This document shows positions 26,494-36,009 of a stretch of DNA of 64,000 nt, piece by piece. Under the pieces are notes generated by a model, which made no database searches, was not told the origin of the DNA, and saw nothing but the letters and a program-made list of their open reading frames with translations. The translations under genes and the position numbers were made by a program. Within the stretch, counting starts at the first letter, position 1. Every line of letters starts with the position of its first letter. Source of the DNA: BM003 sp963699835 (GTDB taxonomy: Bacteria; Pseudomonadota; Gammaproteobacteria; Steroidobacterales; BM003); contig CAVOVJ010000005.1 in the NCBI GenBank assembly GCA_963699835.1, positions 62,001 to 126,000 on the forward strand, given 5' to 3'.

Positions 26494-27123
26494 TTATCGC
26501 CGCGGTGGCCGGGCGCAGCCCCAGTAGTTGAAGCTTGCGGGTTTCCAGCCCGGCACATACATGGTTTCGATGCGTTCCATGGCGAAGCCGGCGGCTCCGA
26601 TCATGGCCGGTATGTCGCGATCCAGGTTGCAGCCACCCGCAAGCCGTTGCCATAACGGATTCAGTCGCCGTTGCCAGCTCCTCACATGCGCATCGGGCGC
26701 GAGCCCGTGTTCGCAGAACAGCATGCGGCCGTCCGGCCGCAATACCCGCGCAACTTCAGCCAGGGCGGGCGCGGTGTCGGGTATCGTGCACAGGGTAAAT
26801 GTAAGAACAACCGTGTCCACGCTGCTGTCGCCAAGCGGAATCTGTTCGCCGATGGCGCGCACACGGTGCAATGCAACCGCCGAGGAACGCACGGCGGCGG
26901 TCGCCTTGCCGAGCATCTCCGCGGCCGGCTCTACACCGAGTACGGCCGTTACGGCTGTCGCGTCATAGAACGGCAGGTTCAGGCCGGAACCCATTCCCAC
27001 TTCGAGCACCAGGCCCTCGGCCTGCGGCACAATCTTGGCGCGCTGGCGCTGCATCGGCTGCTGTTTGCATGCGAGGTGTACGAGGTGGGGCAAAACGAAT
27101 TTCTGGTATACGCCCACTGGCAT
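26494..27123 (-). CDS. Class I SAM-dependent methyltransferase
   Basis: A 209-residue methyltransferase. The SAM-binding motif I is VLEVGMGSGLNLPFY, motif II contains GVEPAAEMLGKA, and the middle motif IV is VDTVVLTFTLCTIPD. VARVLRPDGRMLFCEHG is motif V/VI. This resembles the UbiE/METTL7-like small methyltransferase group. The C-terminal CNLDRDIPAMIGAAGF stretch is typical of that family. I chose ATG 27123. The longer reading begins with GTG 27165 and overlaps the divergent amidase frame. The substrate is unknown. Confidence 0.85.
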   Translation of the reverse strand: MPVGVYQKFVLPHLVHLACKQQPMQRQRAKIVPQAEGLVLEVGMGSGLNLPFYDATAVTAVLGVEPAAEMLGKATAAVRSSAVALHRVRAIGEQIPLGDSSVDTVVLTFTLCTIPDTAPALAEVARVLRPDGRMLFCEHGLAPDAHVRSWQRRLNPLWQRLAGGCNLDRDIPAMIGAAGFAMERIETMYVPGWKPASFNYWGCARPPRR

Positions 27124-27220
27124 CCGGTTCCATGGATAACTGGCTAAGTGTACCGTGTCAGACACAGGCGCCGTCAGGGTTCTTGCGATTCGTCACGGCG
27201 CCGCTGTTGGGGACGCACCG

Positions 27221-28006
27221 ATGTCGGAATTACGCATTTCTTTGGTTCAGGCCAGCCTGATCTGGCAGGATGCAGCGGCCAATCGGCGCCATTTCGAGGC
27301 GGTGATCGGCGAACTCGAGGGGGACACGGATGTCGTTGTGCTGCCGGAGATGTTCAGCTCGGGTTTCAGCATGACCCCGCGCCAGTGTGCCGAGCCGATG
27401 GACGGCGCCACGGTTGCGTGGATGGCGGCGCTCGCCGCCCGGCACAAAATTGCCGTTTGCGGCAGTCTCGCCATTCGCGAAGGCGCCGCTTTCTACAATC
27501 GTTTCGTGTTCATGCCGCCGGATGGCATTTTCACGGTCTACGACAAACGTCACCTGTATACGCTGAGCGGGGAGGACAGGGTCTATCACCGCGGTCGTGC
27601 GCGCGTCGTGATTGACTACCGTGGCTGGCGGATCTGCCCGCAGATTTGTTATGACCTGCGTTTTCCCGCGTGGTGCCGCAACCGCGCCGGGTTCGACCTG
27701 CTCGTTTTCGTTGCCAGCTGGCCTGACACGCGGCGCCAGCACTGGCGCAGCCTGCTGCGGGCCCGGGCAATCGAGAATCAGTGCTATGCCGTCGGCGTCA
27801 ACCGGCTCGGCGAAGATGGCAATGGTTACAGATATGTTGGCGATAGCACGGTGTGCGAGTACAGTGGCGAGCCTATTGTCGAGCTTGGCAGGGAGCCGCG
27901 TATCGCGACGGTCAGTCTCGATCTTGCGGCGCAGGCGGCCTACCGTGAGAAATTGCCGTTTTTGCGCGATGCTGACGACTACACGTTTGACCACGCCAAC
28001 GATTAA
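27221..28006 (+). CDS. Carbon-nitrogen hydrolase, omega-amidase (YafV/NIT2) type
   Basis: A 261-residue nitrilase-superfamily enzyme. The catalytic triad is readable: Glu in VVLPEMFSSGF, Lys in YDKRHLY and Cys in QICYDLRFPAW. The combination DLRFP and the short length match the omega-amidase group (YafV/NIT2), which hydrolyses 2-oxoglutaramate or 2-oxosuccinamate and clears dead-end products of transamination or methionine salvage. The start at ATG 27221 removes an unconserved extension. The next gene starts 14 bases downstream on the same strand. Confidence 0.9.
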   Translation: MSELRISLVQASLIWQDAAANRRHFEAVIGELEGDTDVVVLPEMFSSGFSMTPRQCAEPMDGATVAWMAALAARHKIAVCGSLAIREGAAFYNRFVFMPPDGIFTVYDKRHLYTLSGEDRVYHRGRARVVIDYRGWRICPQICYDLRFPAWCRNRAGFDLLVFVASWPDTRRQHWRSLLRARAIENQCYAVGVNRLGEDGNGYRYVGDSTVCEYSGEPIVELGREPRIATVSLDLAAQAAYREKLPFLRDADDYTFDHAND

Positions 28007-28020
28007 AGGGAGACGCGGCA

Positions 28021-28612
28021 ATGCGCACTGTTTATCTGGTGGCGATATTGGGTGTGTTTGCAGCCTGTACGAGCAGCAAACTGGAAAATGAATGGCGCGC
28101 CCCCGATGTCAGCGGAGCACCGTATTCGAGGGTTATGGTTATCGCTACCGCGAAGAATTACGAGAACCGCGTGCTTTACGAGGACACCATGGCCGGGCTG
28201 CTGCGCTCGGACAGCACCGAAGTCCTGGTCAGCCATGAGCATTTCGCCGCCGACGTGGAAATGAATCGCGCCAACATCTTGCCGGTCGTCACGCGGGAGA
28301 ATGTCGACGGCGTGGTCTCGTCGTTTTTCCTCGCGGAGGCCGAGTTCGAAGGGTATCAGCACGCCAACACGATGGGTCGGGAGTTTTATTTCGACCGCTA
28401 CCAGCGGGCAATGGATTATGCCTACTCTCCGGGCTTCAGCTCATCCGAGGGCCGCATCTACCTGGCGACCAGCTTTTTCGACGTGGCGAGTGGCAAGGAA
28501 GTCTGGTCGGCCGTCAGCGAAACCTCCAACCCAAAGCAGGACAGCGGCATCATCAAATCGTGCCGCGCCGGTGCTGGTTGAAAAGCTGCGCAAACAGGGG
28601 CTGGTGAAGTAG
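28021..28612 (+). CDS. Lipoprotein of unknown function (3' end shifted by one extra base)
   Basis: A predicted lipid-anchored envelope protein: signal peptide, then FAACTSSKL with the lipobox Cys near residue 16. The fold (GAPYSRVMVIATAKNYENRV near the N-terminus, GRIYLATSFFDVASGKEVWS in the second half) resembles small DUF4136-like lipoproteins, but I cannot assign it. In the main frame it ends IIKSCRAGAG after residue 186. Removing an extra T at 28561 instead gives IIKSAAPVLVEKLRKQGLVK and a stop at 28612, a much more natural C-terminus, with a total of 196 residues. The repaired stop abuts the convergent coiled-coil gene with no gap. It follows the amidase gene by 14 bases. Confidence 0.75.
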
Positions 28613-30815
28613 TCAGTCGCGGCCGCCCGAGCCGGCGCCTTTATCGGGAATTGCCTGCAGGCTGGGCATGGTCGGATTGGTGCTGACATACTGATTTTCG
28701 AGATCTGCGTAACGCTGTTTCAGTTCGTCGATCTTTCGCGTCAACGCCGCGACCGCGGAGTCGCGATTGCGTAACGCTCCCGACAGCACATTGACTGCCT
28801 TTTCCTTTTCACTGAGTTTCTCGGCAAGATCGGCGTCGGCATGAGCGGAACGGAGCTCGGTCAGTTCAGCCTGTGCGGCGCAGAGGGCCTGCTGTTCCTG
28901 CTGGAGTTCGGCGCGGATACGGCTGATCTCGGCATCCTGCTCACGCATGCGTTTACGCGCCCGGGTAAGGTCGCGGACATCGTTCTGCAGGCTTTCGATT
29001 AAATCGTTCTTGGATTCGCGTTCGCTACTGAGTTTTTCCAGCTGCTCTTCGCTCGCCTTCAACCGCTGTTCGAGTCCCGGCAGATTTCGCAAATCCTGCT
29101 GCAGCGACTCGATCAGCTCCTGGCCTGCCTTGAGGTTGGATTCCAGTACGGCGGCACGTTCATCTCCGGCGCTGACCCGCGCGTTCAATTCTTCCACTGT
29201 CTCCGCGTTGCGCAGGCTTTCTTCCTTGCGCTTCTCGAGTGCGCTGTGCAACCGGATAGCGGCATTTTCGCGTTCTTCGAGTCGCGCGGTCAGCGATTGC
29301 AGGCTTACCTCGCGCTCCTTCAATTGCTCGCGCAGTGTCGCGGTCTCATCTTCATTCGCTGCGGCTTCTGCCATTTGCCGCAGCTCGGTTTCGAGTTCGT
29401 CGATGCGCCGGTCGCGGCCGGCCAGCATTTCGTCGACCTCCGCCTGCGGTAAGGACGGCGTCGCGCTGGCAAAGGATTCGGTATTTTCGAGATCACGAAT
29501 GCGCGACTTCAGCAGCCCGAGCTTTTCCTCCGCAAAACGCTTGTACTGGCGCAGGCTGTCGACACCCTGTTTCAGCGCGACGTTGGCACGCTTTTGCATA
29601 CCGACTTCGACGTGCAATTGCTCGATCGTCTTGTCGCGCTCGCCGAGATCATGTTCGAGTTGAGAAGCCTGTTCGACACGTTCGCGGTAATGCCTGAGTT
29701 CGCGCTCGTTGACCTCGAGGCGTTCATTGATTGCGCCGAGTTCGAGTTCCTTGTTGGAAATATCCCGCTCGAGTTCCCTGACCTGTGCGCGCTCCGCCGC
29801 GACGATGGTCTCGAATTCCTCGGCTTTCTCCTGCGCTCCTTTCAGTGCGGTCTCGAGCCGCGACACGACCAGTCTCTCCTCGATCGAGGTCACCCGGTTG
29901 CGTTGTTTGAGCTCCGCGGTTTCGACGCGCAACGCATCGATCGTCTGCGAGCTGGCACTCAGCTGACTGGCCATGCTCCTCGATCTGTCCCTGGCGCTCA
30001 TGGACCCGGAATTCCATGGCCGCATGCTTGTTTTGCCACTCCGCCAGCTCACGCTCGAGTGAATCAAGATGGTCGATTTTGTTGCCCAGTTGTTGCCTGA
30101 GATCGGCGACCTGATTCTCGCTTTCGCGGCGGCCGGTCTCGGCGTCGTCGAGCGCGTTCTGCTGCGCCGCGAGATTTTGTTCGAGTTCGGCGGCATGGCT
30201 GCGTTGACGTTCGATTTCAGCACCCAGCGTGTTCGCCTGCTCCTCGCTGTGCCTGAGCCGGGATCCGAGGTCGTCGATGACCTGTTTCTGCACGGCGGCC
30301 TGTCGTTGCGCGCCGGACAGGGTCTCGAGATTGCGCTGTTCGCCGCGCCGACTCGCGTGCAGCTCGTCGCGCAACCCTGCTATTGCCGCTTCCAGCTGCG
30401 AGATAACGAGCTGCCGGCGGGCGAGCCCTTGTCCGAGCGCGGCCAGTTCCGCCGCGTGTTTCTCGAAATCCGGCCCGGTCTCGCCAAGGCGAGGCCCGGC
30501 GCCAGCACCCTGTTCGTGCAAACGCAGAATAACGTCCGCGCGCTCTTTGAGTGTGGCATTGGCGGCGGCAAGCTCGGTGCGGGTGGTAGCAAGAACGGTC
30601 TCGAGGGCGGCGGCACGTTCCTTGGTGCGGCCGATTTTCTTTTCCAGCCGCCCGATTTCCTTTTTGCGGGCGGAGCCGGATTCTGCCTTTAGCGCCGCTA
30701 TTACGCAGTCGCGTTCCTCCAGTTGCTCCTGGAGAGACAGCAATTTTGCGTCCCATTCGCGTAGCGCGTTCTTCAGCAACGAGATGGCGCGTTTTGTCGA
30801 AGTATGCGTAATCAT
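28613..30815 (-). CDS. Long coiled-coil protein, about 733 aa (frame broken by one extra base)
   Basis: This is a nearly uninterrupted heptad-repeat protein, rich in Glu, Lys, Arg, Gln and Leu, without membrane segments or signal peptide. It starts at ATG 30815 with ISLLKNALREWDAKLLSLQEQLEER. The first frame runs to about 29976 and the second from there to 28613. An extra G at 29975 separates ...GQIEE from MASQLSASSQ..., and removing it gives one protein. The N-terminal ~270 residues and the C-terminal ~430 residues have similar repeat patterns. It ends in a short non-coiled tail (YVSTNPTMPSLQAIPDKG). I cannot give a function; candidates include chromosome-organising or cell-shape scaffolds. 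It may be truly one gene or a pseudogene. Confidence 0.72.
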
Positions 30816-30946
30816 TTTGGCGCTGCTTACCTTTGGCAGATTATGACAAGTTGGCAGAGATCCGCCAATGTGACGCTAGCAGCGACACGACGTGCCGCGA
30901 CAGGACCCGGTTCACACTTTGCCCGTGGCATGGCCTATGTGCTTGC

Positions 30947-32599
30947 TTACGGCGCGTCGATTCCGGGCTGCAGCAGCTGTGGTCTGCCGGACTCGGATTT
31001 CGCCGTAGCCACGATGCGCCGGACATCCTCGCGCAGCCGCCGGGCGTCGAAAACGATGCCGTCCTTGATCGTGTATTTGACGCCGCCCCTGCGCTCGGGC
31101 CGATTATTCTCGTCGAGGCCGATCGCTCCGGTTCCGTACAGGACTTTGAGGTTCTGCAACGGATTTGCATCGACGATTACCAGGTCGGCCAGTTTGCCGG
31201 GCTCGACCGAGCCGATGCGATCGGCGGCGCCCAGCGCTTCGGCGCCGCTGAAAGTAGCCGATCGCAGCACTTCCAGCGGGTTGAAACCCGCTTCCTGCAA
31301 CAGCTCCAGTTCCTCGATGTAACCGAAACCGTAAATCTTGTAGATGTATCCCGAATCGGAACCTACAGTGACCCTTCCGCCGTGGTTCTTGAAGTCCACC
31401 AGGAAGTCCATCCAGCGGCGGAAGTTGTTGCGCCAGGCAACTTCGTCGGCGGTCGTCCAGTAGAACCAGTACGAGCCGTGCGCCTTGCGGCTGGGGGTGA
31501 AGAAGTCCCACAGCGAGGGCAGCGTGTACTGGTCGTGCCATTCCGCCCGCCGCGCCGCCATCAGGTCACGACTGGCCTCGTAAATCGTCAGGGTCGGGTC
31601 GATCGTGAAGTCGAGTTCGATCAACTGGTCGCGCACTTCAACCCAACGCTCGCTTCCCGGGGCGGCTGCCTGCGCCCACAACTTTCCGGCTTCACCGAAG
31701 CGGTGTTGTTCGTCGTTGTAGTTATAGTCCGCCGGGTAGTCCTGGATCGTGCGCTCGTCGAACAGCGCCTCGGGCAATCCGTACCAGTGCTCCATCGTGG
31801 TCAGGCCCCAACCGGCCGTGTCCACGACGTTCGCCCGCGCCACCTCTAGCTGGGCGTGGTGCATTGCTGTGCGCAGCCCTCTCTTCCGCGCTTCATCCAG
31901 CGCCGCCTCGAGGATGTCGGGACGGGCGCCGAAGAACTTGACGCCATCGGCCCCGAGGCGGGCCTGTTCGGCGATCCACCGCCGCGCCTGCTCCGGTGTG
32001 GTGAACGGTTCGTCCCGGCCCTGCCCGAAAGCGACATAGGCAAATATCCGCGGTGCGGTGATCGCATTGTCTGCACTGTGCCGTTTTTGCTCCAGCACCC
32101 ATTCGATGCCATTGCCGCTAGCCGGATCGCGTACGCTCGTGATGCCGTGTCCAAGCCATAATTTATAGACATATTCGGCCGGCGTTCCCTGTGCTACGCC
32201 GCCAATATGACCATGCATGTCGATGAAACCGGGCAACGCATAGTGACCGGCCAGGTCGATCTCGCGGTCGCCGCTCGCTGCCACCGGCCGCTTGTCAGGG
32301 TCGATCGGTACGCCGGGATACCCGACGCTGACGATATTCTCGATACGGTTGCCGGCGATCACGATGTCTACAGGTCCGCGCGGGGGTGCGCCCGTGCCAT
32401 TGATCAACGTGACACCACGCAAAATCAGTCTCGGGTAGGGTCCCTCGCCGGAACTTCGTGGAGGCGGCGCTGCGATCGATTCCGGCGTCGCTGCCACGAC
32501 CGGAGAGTTGGCGGCGCACAGTGTCAGCAGCAGGAATGCAAAGCGGCGGATTATCGTGGAGTAGCAGAACGACGGGTCGTTTTTTGTCTCGATACGCAT
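30947..32599 (-). CDS. Exported amidohydrolase-family protein
   Basis: A 550-residue metal-dependent hydrolase with a signal peptide (LLLTLCAANSPVVAA, about residue 38). The amidohydrolase TIM barrel starts with the small beta domain (RGVTLINGTGAPPRGP), then FIDMHGHIGG with the first metal His pair, GVKFFGAR for the bridging Lys/Glu region, AMHHAQLEVA for the third His, and VTVGSDSGY with the catalytic Asp. The family also contains imidazolonepropionase-like and D-aminoacylase-like enzymes, and exported members often cleave dipeptides or N-acyl amino acids. The substrate is open. The start is ATG 32599 after a GAAAACTCC leader; the longer frame is spurious. It is divergent from pdxH, with about 60 bases between. 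Confidence 0.9.
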   Translation of the reverse strand: MRIETKNDPSFCYSTIIRRFAFLLLTLCAANSPVVAATPESIAAPPPRSSGEGPYPRLILRGVTLINGTGAPPRGPVDIVIAGNRIENIVSVGYPGVPIDPDKRPVAASGDREIDLAGHYALPGFIDMHGHIGGVAQGTPAEYVYKLWLGHGITSVRDPASGNGIEWVLEQKRHSADNAITAPRIFAYVAFGQGRDEPFTTPEQARRWIAEQARLGADGVKFFGARPDILEAALDEARKRGLRTAMHHAQLEVARANVVDTAGWGLTTMEHWYGLPEALFDERTIQDYPADYNYNDEQHRFGEAGKLWAQAAAPGSERWVEVRDQLIELDFTIDPTLTIYEASRDLMAARRAEWHDQYTLPSLWDFFTPSRKAHGSYWFYWTTADEVAWRNNFRRWMDFLVDFKNHGGRVTVGSDSGYIYKIYGFGYIEELELLQEAGFNPLEVLRSATFSGAEALGAADRIGSVEPGKLADLVIVDANPLQNLKVLYGTGAIGLDENNRPERRGGVKYTIKDGIVFDARRLREDVRRIVATAKSESGRPQLLQPGIDAP

Positions 32600-32660
32600 G
32601 GAGTTTTCTTCTATTCTAGTTTGCCCCGGCATATCCCGGGAGCCACACTGCGCCAACTGA

Positions 32661-33305
32661 ATGACTCTGGATATTGCTGATCTGCGACGAGAGTATACGC
32701 GTGCCGGGCTGGAGCGCGACGATCTGGATGAGGATCCGGTCGCCCAGTTCGAGCGCTGGTTCCGCGAAGCCTGCGATGCCGGCGTACGCGAACCGAATGC
32801 GATGAGTCTCGCCACCGTCGACGGTGCGGGCAGCCCCGGCCTCAGAACGGTTCTGCTGAAATACTTTGACCCGACCGGGTTCGTGTTCTTTACCAACCTC
32901 GAAAGCAGCAAGGCCCGGCAGATTTCGCACAATCCGCAGGTGTCGCTGCTGTTTCCGTGGCTCGATCTGGAGCGCCAGGTCACGATAAGCGGTCGTGCCG
33001 CGACGGTTTCGAGAGCGGAAACGCTGCGTTATTTCTCGCGGCGTCCGCACGAGAGCCAGGTCGGCGCGTGGATTTCGCAGCAGAGCAGCGTGATCTCTTC
33101 GCGTAAGCTGTTGCGGATGAAATTCGAGGAAATGCGACGCAAATGGCGGGACGGCGAGGTGCCGCTGCCGGACTTCTGGGGCGGTTACCGGGTCTTTCCG
33201 CAACGCATCGAATTCTGGCAAGGACGACCGAATCGATTGCACGATCGGTTCCTCTACCTTCGTATGGAGGACAACGTATGGCAGATCGATCGCCTCGCAC
33301 CCTGA
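32661..33305 (+). CDS. pdxH: Pyridoxamine 5'-phosphate oxidase PdxH
   Basis: PdxH makes pyridoxal 5'-phosphate by FMN-dependent oxidation of pyridoxine or pyridoxamine phosphate. The 214-residue protein shows the N-terminal DIADLRREYTRAGLERDDL, then MSLATVDGAGSPGLRTVLLK, FFTNLESSKARQI, WLDLERQVTISGRA and RRPHESQVGAWISQQS, all typical of the FMN-binding split-barrel family, and ends in the C-terminal dimerisation region FWQGRPNRLHDR. The length is normal. Its last 28 bases overlap the start of the SH3 gene, showing translational coupling. Confidence 0.97.
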   Translation: MTLDIADLRREYTRAGLERDDLDEDPVAQFERWFREACDAGVREPNAMSLATVDGAGSPGLRTVLLKYFDPTGFVFFTNLESSKARQISHNPQVSLLFPWLDLERQVTISGRAATVSRAETLRYFSRRPHESQVGAWISQQSSVISSRKLLRMKFEEMRRKWRDGEVPLPDFWGGYRVFPQRIEFWQGRPNRLHDRFLYLRMEDNVWQIDRLAP

Positions 33306-33910
33306 CCCCGGTTTTGCGCCGGTTTTCCGCAGCCGCTTTGCTGTCATTTCTGACAGTGCCCTGCGCCAGCGCCGAAACGATGTACGTGACTGACCTGTTA
33401 CGGCTGCGGATGCATGCCGAGCCGCGCGATAATGCGCCGGCAGTGGCCAATCTCAGTAGCGGCGATGCCGTCGAGGTGCTCGAGCGCGGCACCTACTTTT
33501 TCATGGTGCGTACCGCCGACGGACGCGAAGGGTGGGCGAAGAGCGCGTTTCTGGTCAGTGCCAAGCCGGCCCGACTGCGCGTGCTCGAACTCGAGGAGTC
33601 ACTCGCGGAGGCACGGGCGCTGGCAGAGCCGCTTGCGGCGGAGCGCGACGAGTTGCGTGAGGCGGCGGCAAGCGACGCGCAACGTGCGCAACTTGCCGAG
33701 ACCAGGGCTGGAGAACTGGAAGCACGGGTGGCGACACTCGGTTCCCGTTATGAGGGCTTGCTTGCGGAGACAGGTGCAGACCGGTTGCGGCTGGACTGGT
33801 ACTGGACCGCCGTCGCGCTGGCACTGGGTCTCGCGGCGGGTGGCTTCCTCGGTTACCGCTGGTTCGATTACCTGAGTCGCAGGCGGCATGGCGGTTACCG
33901 CGTTTACTAG
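33278..33910 (+). CDS. SH3-domain membrane protein (TIGR04211-like)
   Basis: A 210-residue envelope protein. It has a signal peptide (cleavage after CASA, about residue 29), a bacterial SH3 domain (residues about 30-90: MYVTDLLRLRMHAEPRDNAP, GWAKSAFLV), then a coiled coil (LEESLAEARALAEPLAAERDEL), and a single transmembrane segment near residue 175 (WTAVALALGLAAGGFLGY) with a basic tail. This order is typical of gammaproteobacterial TIGR04211 proteins of unknown role, often encoded near the cell-envelope or CCA-adding genes. GGAGG at 33266-33270 supports ATG 33278, inside the end of pdxH. The FG-GAP gene overlaps its 3' end. Confidence 0.88.
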   Translation: MADRSPRTLTPVLRRFSAAALLSFLTVPCASAETMYVTDLLRLRMHAEPRDNAPAVANLSSGDAVEVLERGTYFFMVRTADGREGWAKSAFLVSAKPARLRVLELEESLAEARALAEPLAAERDELREAAASDAQRAQLAETRAGELEARVATLGSRYEGLLAETGADRLRLDWYWTAVALALGLAAGGFLGYRWFDYLSRRRHGGYRVY

Positions 33911-35393
33911 CGCGGCGGCGCGGTTTGCCGGCGTTGTCGCGACCACCGTTCTGGCAATGCCGTGCACGTTTGCCGCCAGCGATTTTCGCGAGCTCGTGGT
34001 GCGTCTCGATCACTCCGTCGAAGAAGCTCCCGTCGCGATTGACCTCGATGGTGCAACCGGGCTGGTTGCGGTCGGACGGATAGCAGAGCAATGGCGTTTC
34101 AGTGTCATTGCGATGCCGGACGGCAACGTCGTCGCGACCGGCGCCATTCCGGCCTCGGTTTTTTTTTACGACACCGGAGATCCATTGGGACGGGGTTATG
34201 ACGCGCTGTATTTTCTTGATCCACGCGGTGTGGCGGAACCGGACGTTGCGCGCGGCACGCTGCTTCACGTTGCTGAACTGCAGAGTTTGTATCACGGTGA
34301 GACGGCACAGGGTCCGGCATTTGCCGATTTTGTCCGCGATGTCGATGGCGACGACCGGGACGACATTCTCTTGCCGCAATTCGACGGCTGGCTGCTTGCC
34401 CGGCAGTCCCGGTCGGGCTTCGAACGGTATCTTCTCGAGGTGCCGGCACGAGTAAAAATCTACGACGATCGGGTCAGCTATCAGCCTCGGCTGCCGCACA
34501 GCGGCGATATCGATGGCGACGGACGGGACGACCTGGTTTTCCTGCTTGATACGGAATTCCTGTCGTTCGTTCAGAGCGCAGACGCCAGCTTCTCCGGCTC
34601 GGGCAGGCGCGATGCGGTCGGCGCGCCGCTGGCAAGCGAGAAACAGCGCGCGCAATGGGAGCGCGACGACGGCCAGGTGGATCAAAGCGATCTCGAAATA
34701 GAGGAGGTCGAGCTCGTACGTGATTTCAACGCCGACCAGATTCCCGATTTGCTGACGGAGAAGTCAATCAGCAAGGGGGTGTTCGATCGCCGCAGCGAAT
34801 ACCATCTCTACCTTGGGCAGCGCTCCGGCGATGCGCTGATATACCCGGGCACCGCCGACGGTAGTATTGCCTCCGGAGGGATTCAGTTCGACCCGCTGGT
34901 GGTCGATGTGGATGGCGACGGGCTGATGGATGTCGCAACTCCGTCAACGCGGCTCGGTCTCGCCCGTATAGTCAGTGCGTTGTTTTCCGGGCGTATCAGC
35001 GTGGATCTGGATGTTTATCGAATGCGTCCAGGCGGGCGTTACCCGGAAGAGTCTGACTACCGCACGCGATTCAAAGTCGAGTTCGATCTCGAGACCGGTC
35101 TGATGCGTTACCCGGCGGTCATCATCGCGGATGTCGACGGCGACGGGCCGACCGAACTGCTGGTACAGGAAGACACCGACGAACTGTCTGTCTATCCCGG
35201 GGTTGGCGCGCGCGAGCTTTTCGGCGAGCGCGAGAAGGTACTGTCGCTGCCGCTGCCGCGCAACGGACAGATGGTCGAGGCGCGCGACGTCGACCAGGAT
35301 GGCCGTATGGATCTTCTCGTCCGCTACGGTCCGGCGGACGGTGCGGAGCGGGTCGGCGAGCTGCGTATCCTGTTCTCCACGGAGGTGCCCTGA
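33888..35393 (+). CDS. Exported FG-GAP/VCBS repeat protein
   Basis: A 501-residue exported protein (signal peptide ending about residue 30, PCTFAAS). Six calcium-binding Asp-rich loops are visible: RDVDGDDRDD, GDIDGDGRDD, RDFNADQIPD, VDVDGDGLMD, ADVDGDGPTE and RDVDQDGRMD, spaced as in FG-GAP/VCBS beta-propellers. Between the second and third is a Glu/Asp-rich stretch. No catalytic domain is seen. It overlaps the SH3 gene by 23 bases, so pdxH, SH3 and this gene form one operon. A role in envelope or surface adhesion is a possibility. It converges with phaR, nine bases apart. Confidence 0.88.
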   Translation: MAVTAFTSAAARFAGVVATTVLAMPCTFAASDFRELVVRLDHSVEEAPVAIDLDGATGLVAVGRIAEQWRFSVIAMPDGNVVATGAIPASVFFYDTGDPLGRGYDALYFLDPRGVAEPDVARGTLLHVAELQSLYHGETAQGPAFADFVRDVDGDDRDDILLPQFDGWLLARQSRSGFERYLLEVPARVKIYDDRVSYQPRLPHSGDIDGDGRDDLVFLLDTEFLSFVQSADASFSGSGRRDAVGAPLASEKQRAQWERDDGQVDQSDLEIEEVELVRDFNADQIPDLLTEKSISKGVFDRRSEYHLYLGQRSGDALIYPGTADGSIASGGIQFDPLVVDVDGDGLMDVATPSTRLGLARIVSALFSGRISVDLDVYRMRPGGRYPEESDYRTRFKVEFDLETGLMRYPAVIIADVDGDGPTELLVQEDTDELSVYPGVGARELFGEREKVLSLPLPRNGQMVEARDVDQDGRMDLLVRYGPADGAERVGELRILFSTEVP

Positions 35394-35402
35394 GCGTACT
35401 TG

Positions 35403-35882
35403 CTAGTCGGCGTCGTCTTTACCGCCCGGTGGCTGGCCCTGTAACGCATCGAGCATTTCCTGCTGCATCTTCTGCCAGCTCTCCAGGTTTGCCTGGGCCA
35501 GGCGACCGAGTTCGCCCAAAGGCAGCTTCTCCATGAAGGCCTCGACCTCGGACTGCACGCGCCCCTGCTCGGCGATGAAGCGGGTGGCGCTGTCCTCGAG
35601 AAACCGGCTGAAATAACCCTGCAGCGGATTACCGTAAAAACGGATCAGATTTTGCAGCAGGCCCGTGCTCAGAATCGGTTGTCCGCCGTGAGACTCCTGC
35701 TCGGCAATGACCTGCAGCAGCACCGGCCGGGTTATGTCCTCGCCGCTTTTGTCGTCGATGACGCGAATGGTGTCACCGGCCACAATCAAATCAAACAGGT
35801 CGTCCACGGTGACATGGCCGCTCTGAGTCGTGTCATAGAGTCGGCGATTCGCGTATTTTTTGATCAGATGCTCGGTAGCCAT
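35403..35882 (-). CDS. phaR: Polyhydroxyalkanoate synthesis repressor PhaR
   Basis: PhaR binds DNA and PHA granules: free PhaR represses phasin and PHA genes, and granule surface titrates it away. The 159-residue protein has the conserved N-terminal DNA-binding domain IKKYANRRLYDT...SGHVTVDDL (PHB_acc_N), and a second conserved block LLQNLIRFYGNPLQGYFSRFLE. It ends in an acidic/Gln-rich tail with amphipathic helices for granule binding. The likely targets are the two GCAGTGCA pairs near 36.4 and 37.5 kb. phaR lies 127 bases downstream of the phasin gene on the same strand, separated by a strong terminator. Confidence 0.95.
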   Translation of the reverse strand: MATEHLIKKYANRRLYDTTQSGHVTVDDLFDLIVAGDTIRVIDDKSGEDITRPVLLQVIAEQESHGGQPILSTGLLQNLIRFYGNPLQGYFSRFLEDSATRFIAEQGRVQSEVEAFMEKLPLGELGRLAQANLESWQKMQQEMLDALQGQPPGGKDDAD

Positions 35883-35961
35883 GACCCGATGATAGTCGTC
35901 CCGGTCGCCTGCGGTCAGCCCCGCCAGCTCGGGACGGTTGCGAATACGGTCGGGCGGGCAG

Positions 35962-35994
35962 AAAAAAACCCCCGGGGCGTTGCTGCCCCGGGGG
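35962..35994 (-). terminator. Intrinsic terminator downstream of the phasin gene
   Basis: On the minus strand a perfect ten-base-pair stem, CCCCCGGGGC (35994-35985) with GCCCCGGGGG (35978-35969), closes a six-base loop and is followed by seven T (35968-35962). It ends the phasin transcript just before phaR, so phaR needs its own promoter or depends on read-through. Confidence 0.9.
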
Positions 35995-36009
35995 TCGTGG
36001 CCGGCTGAT

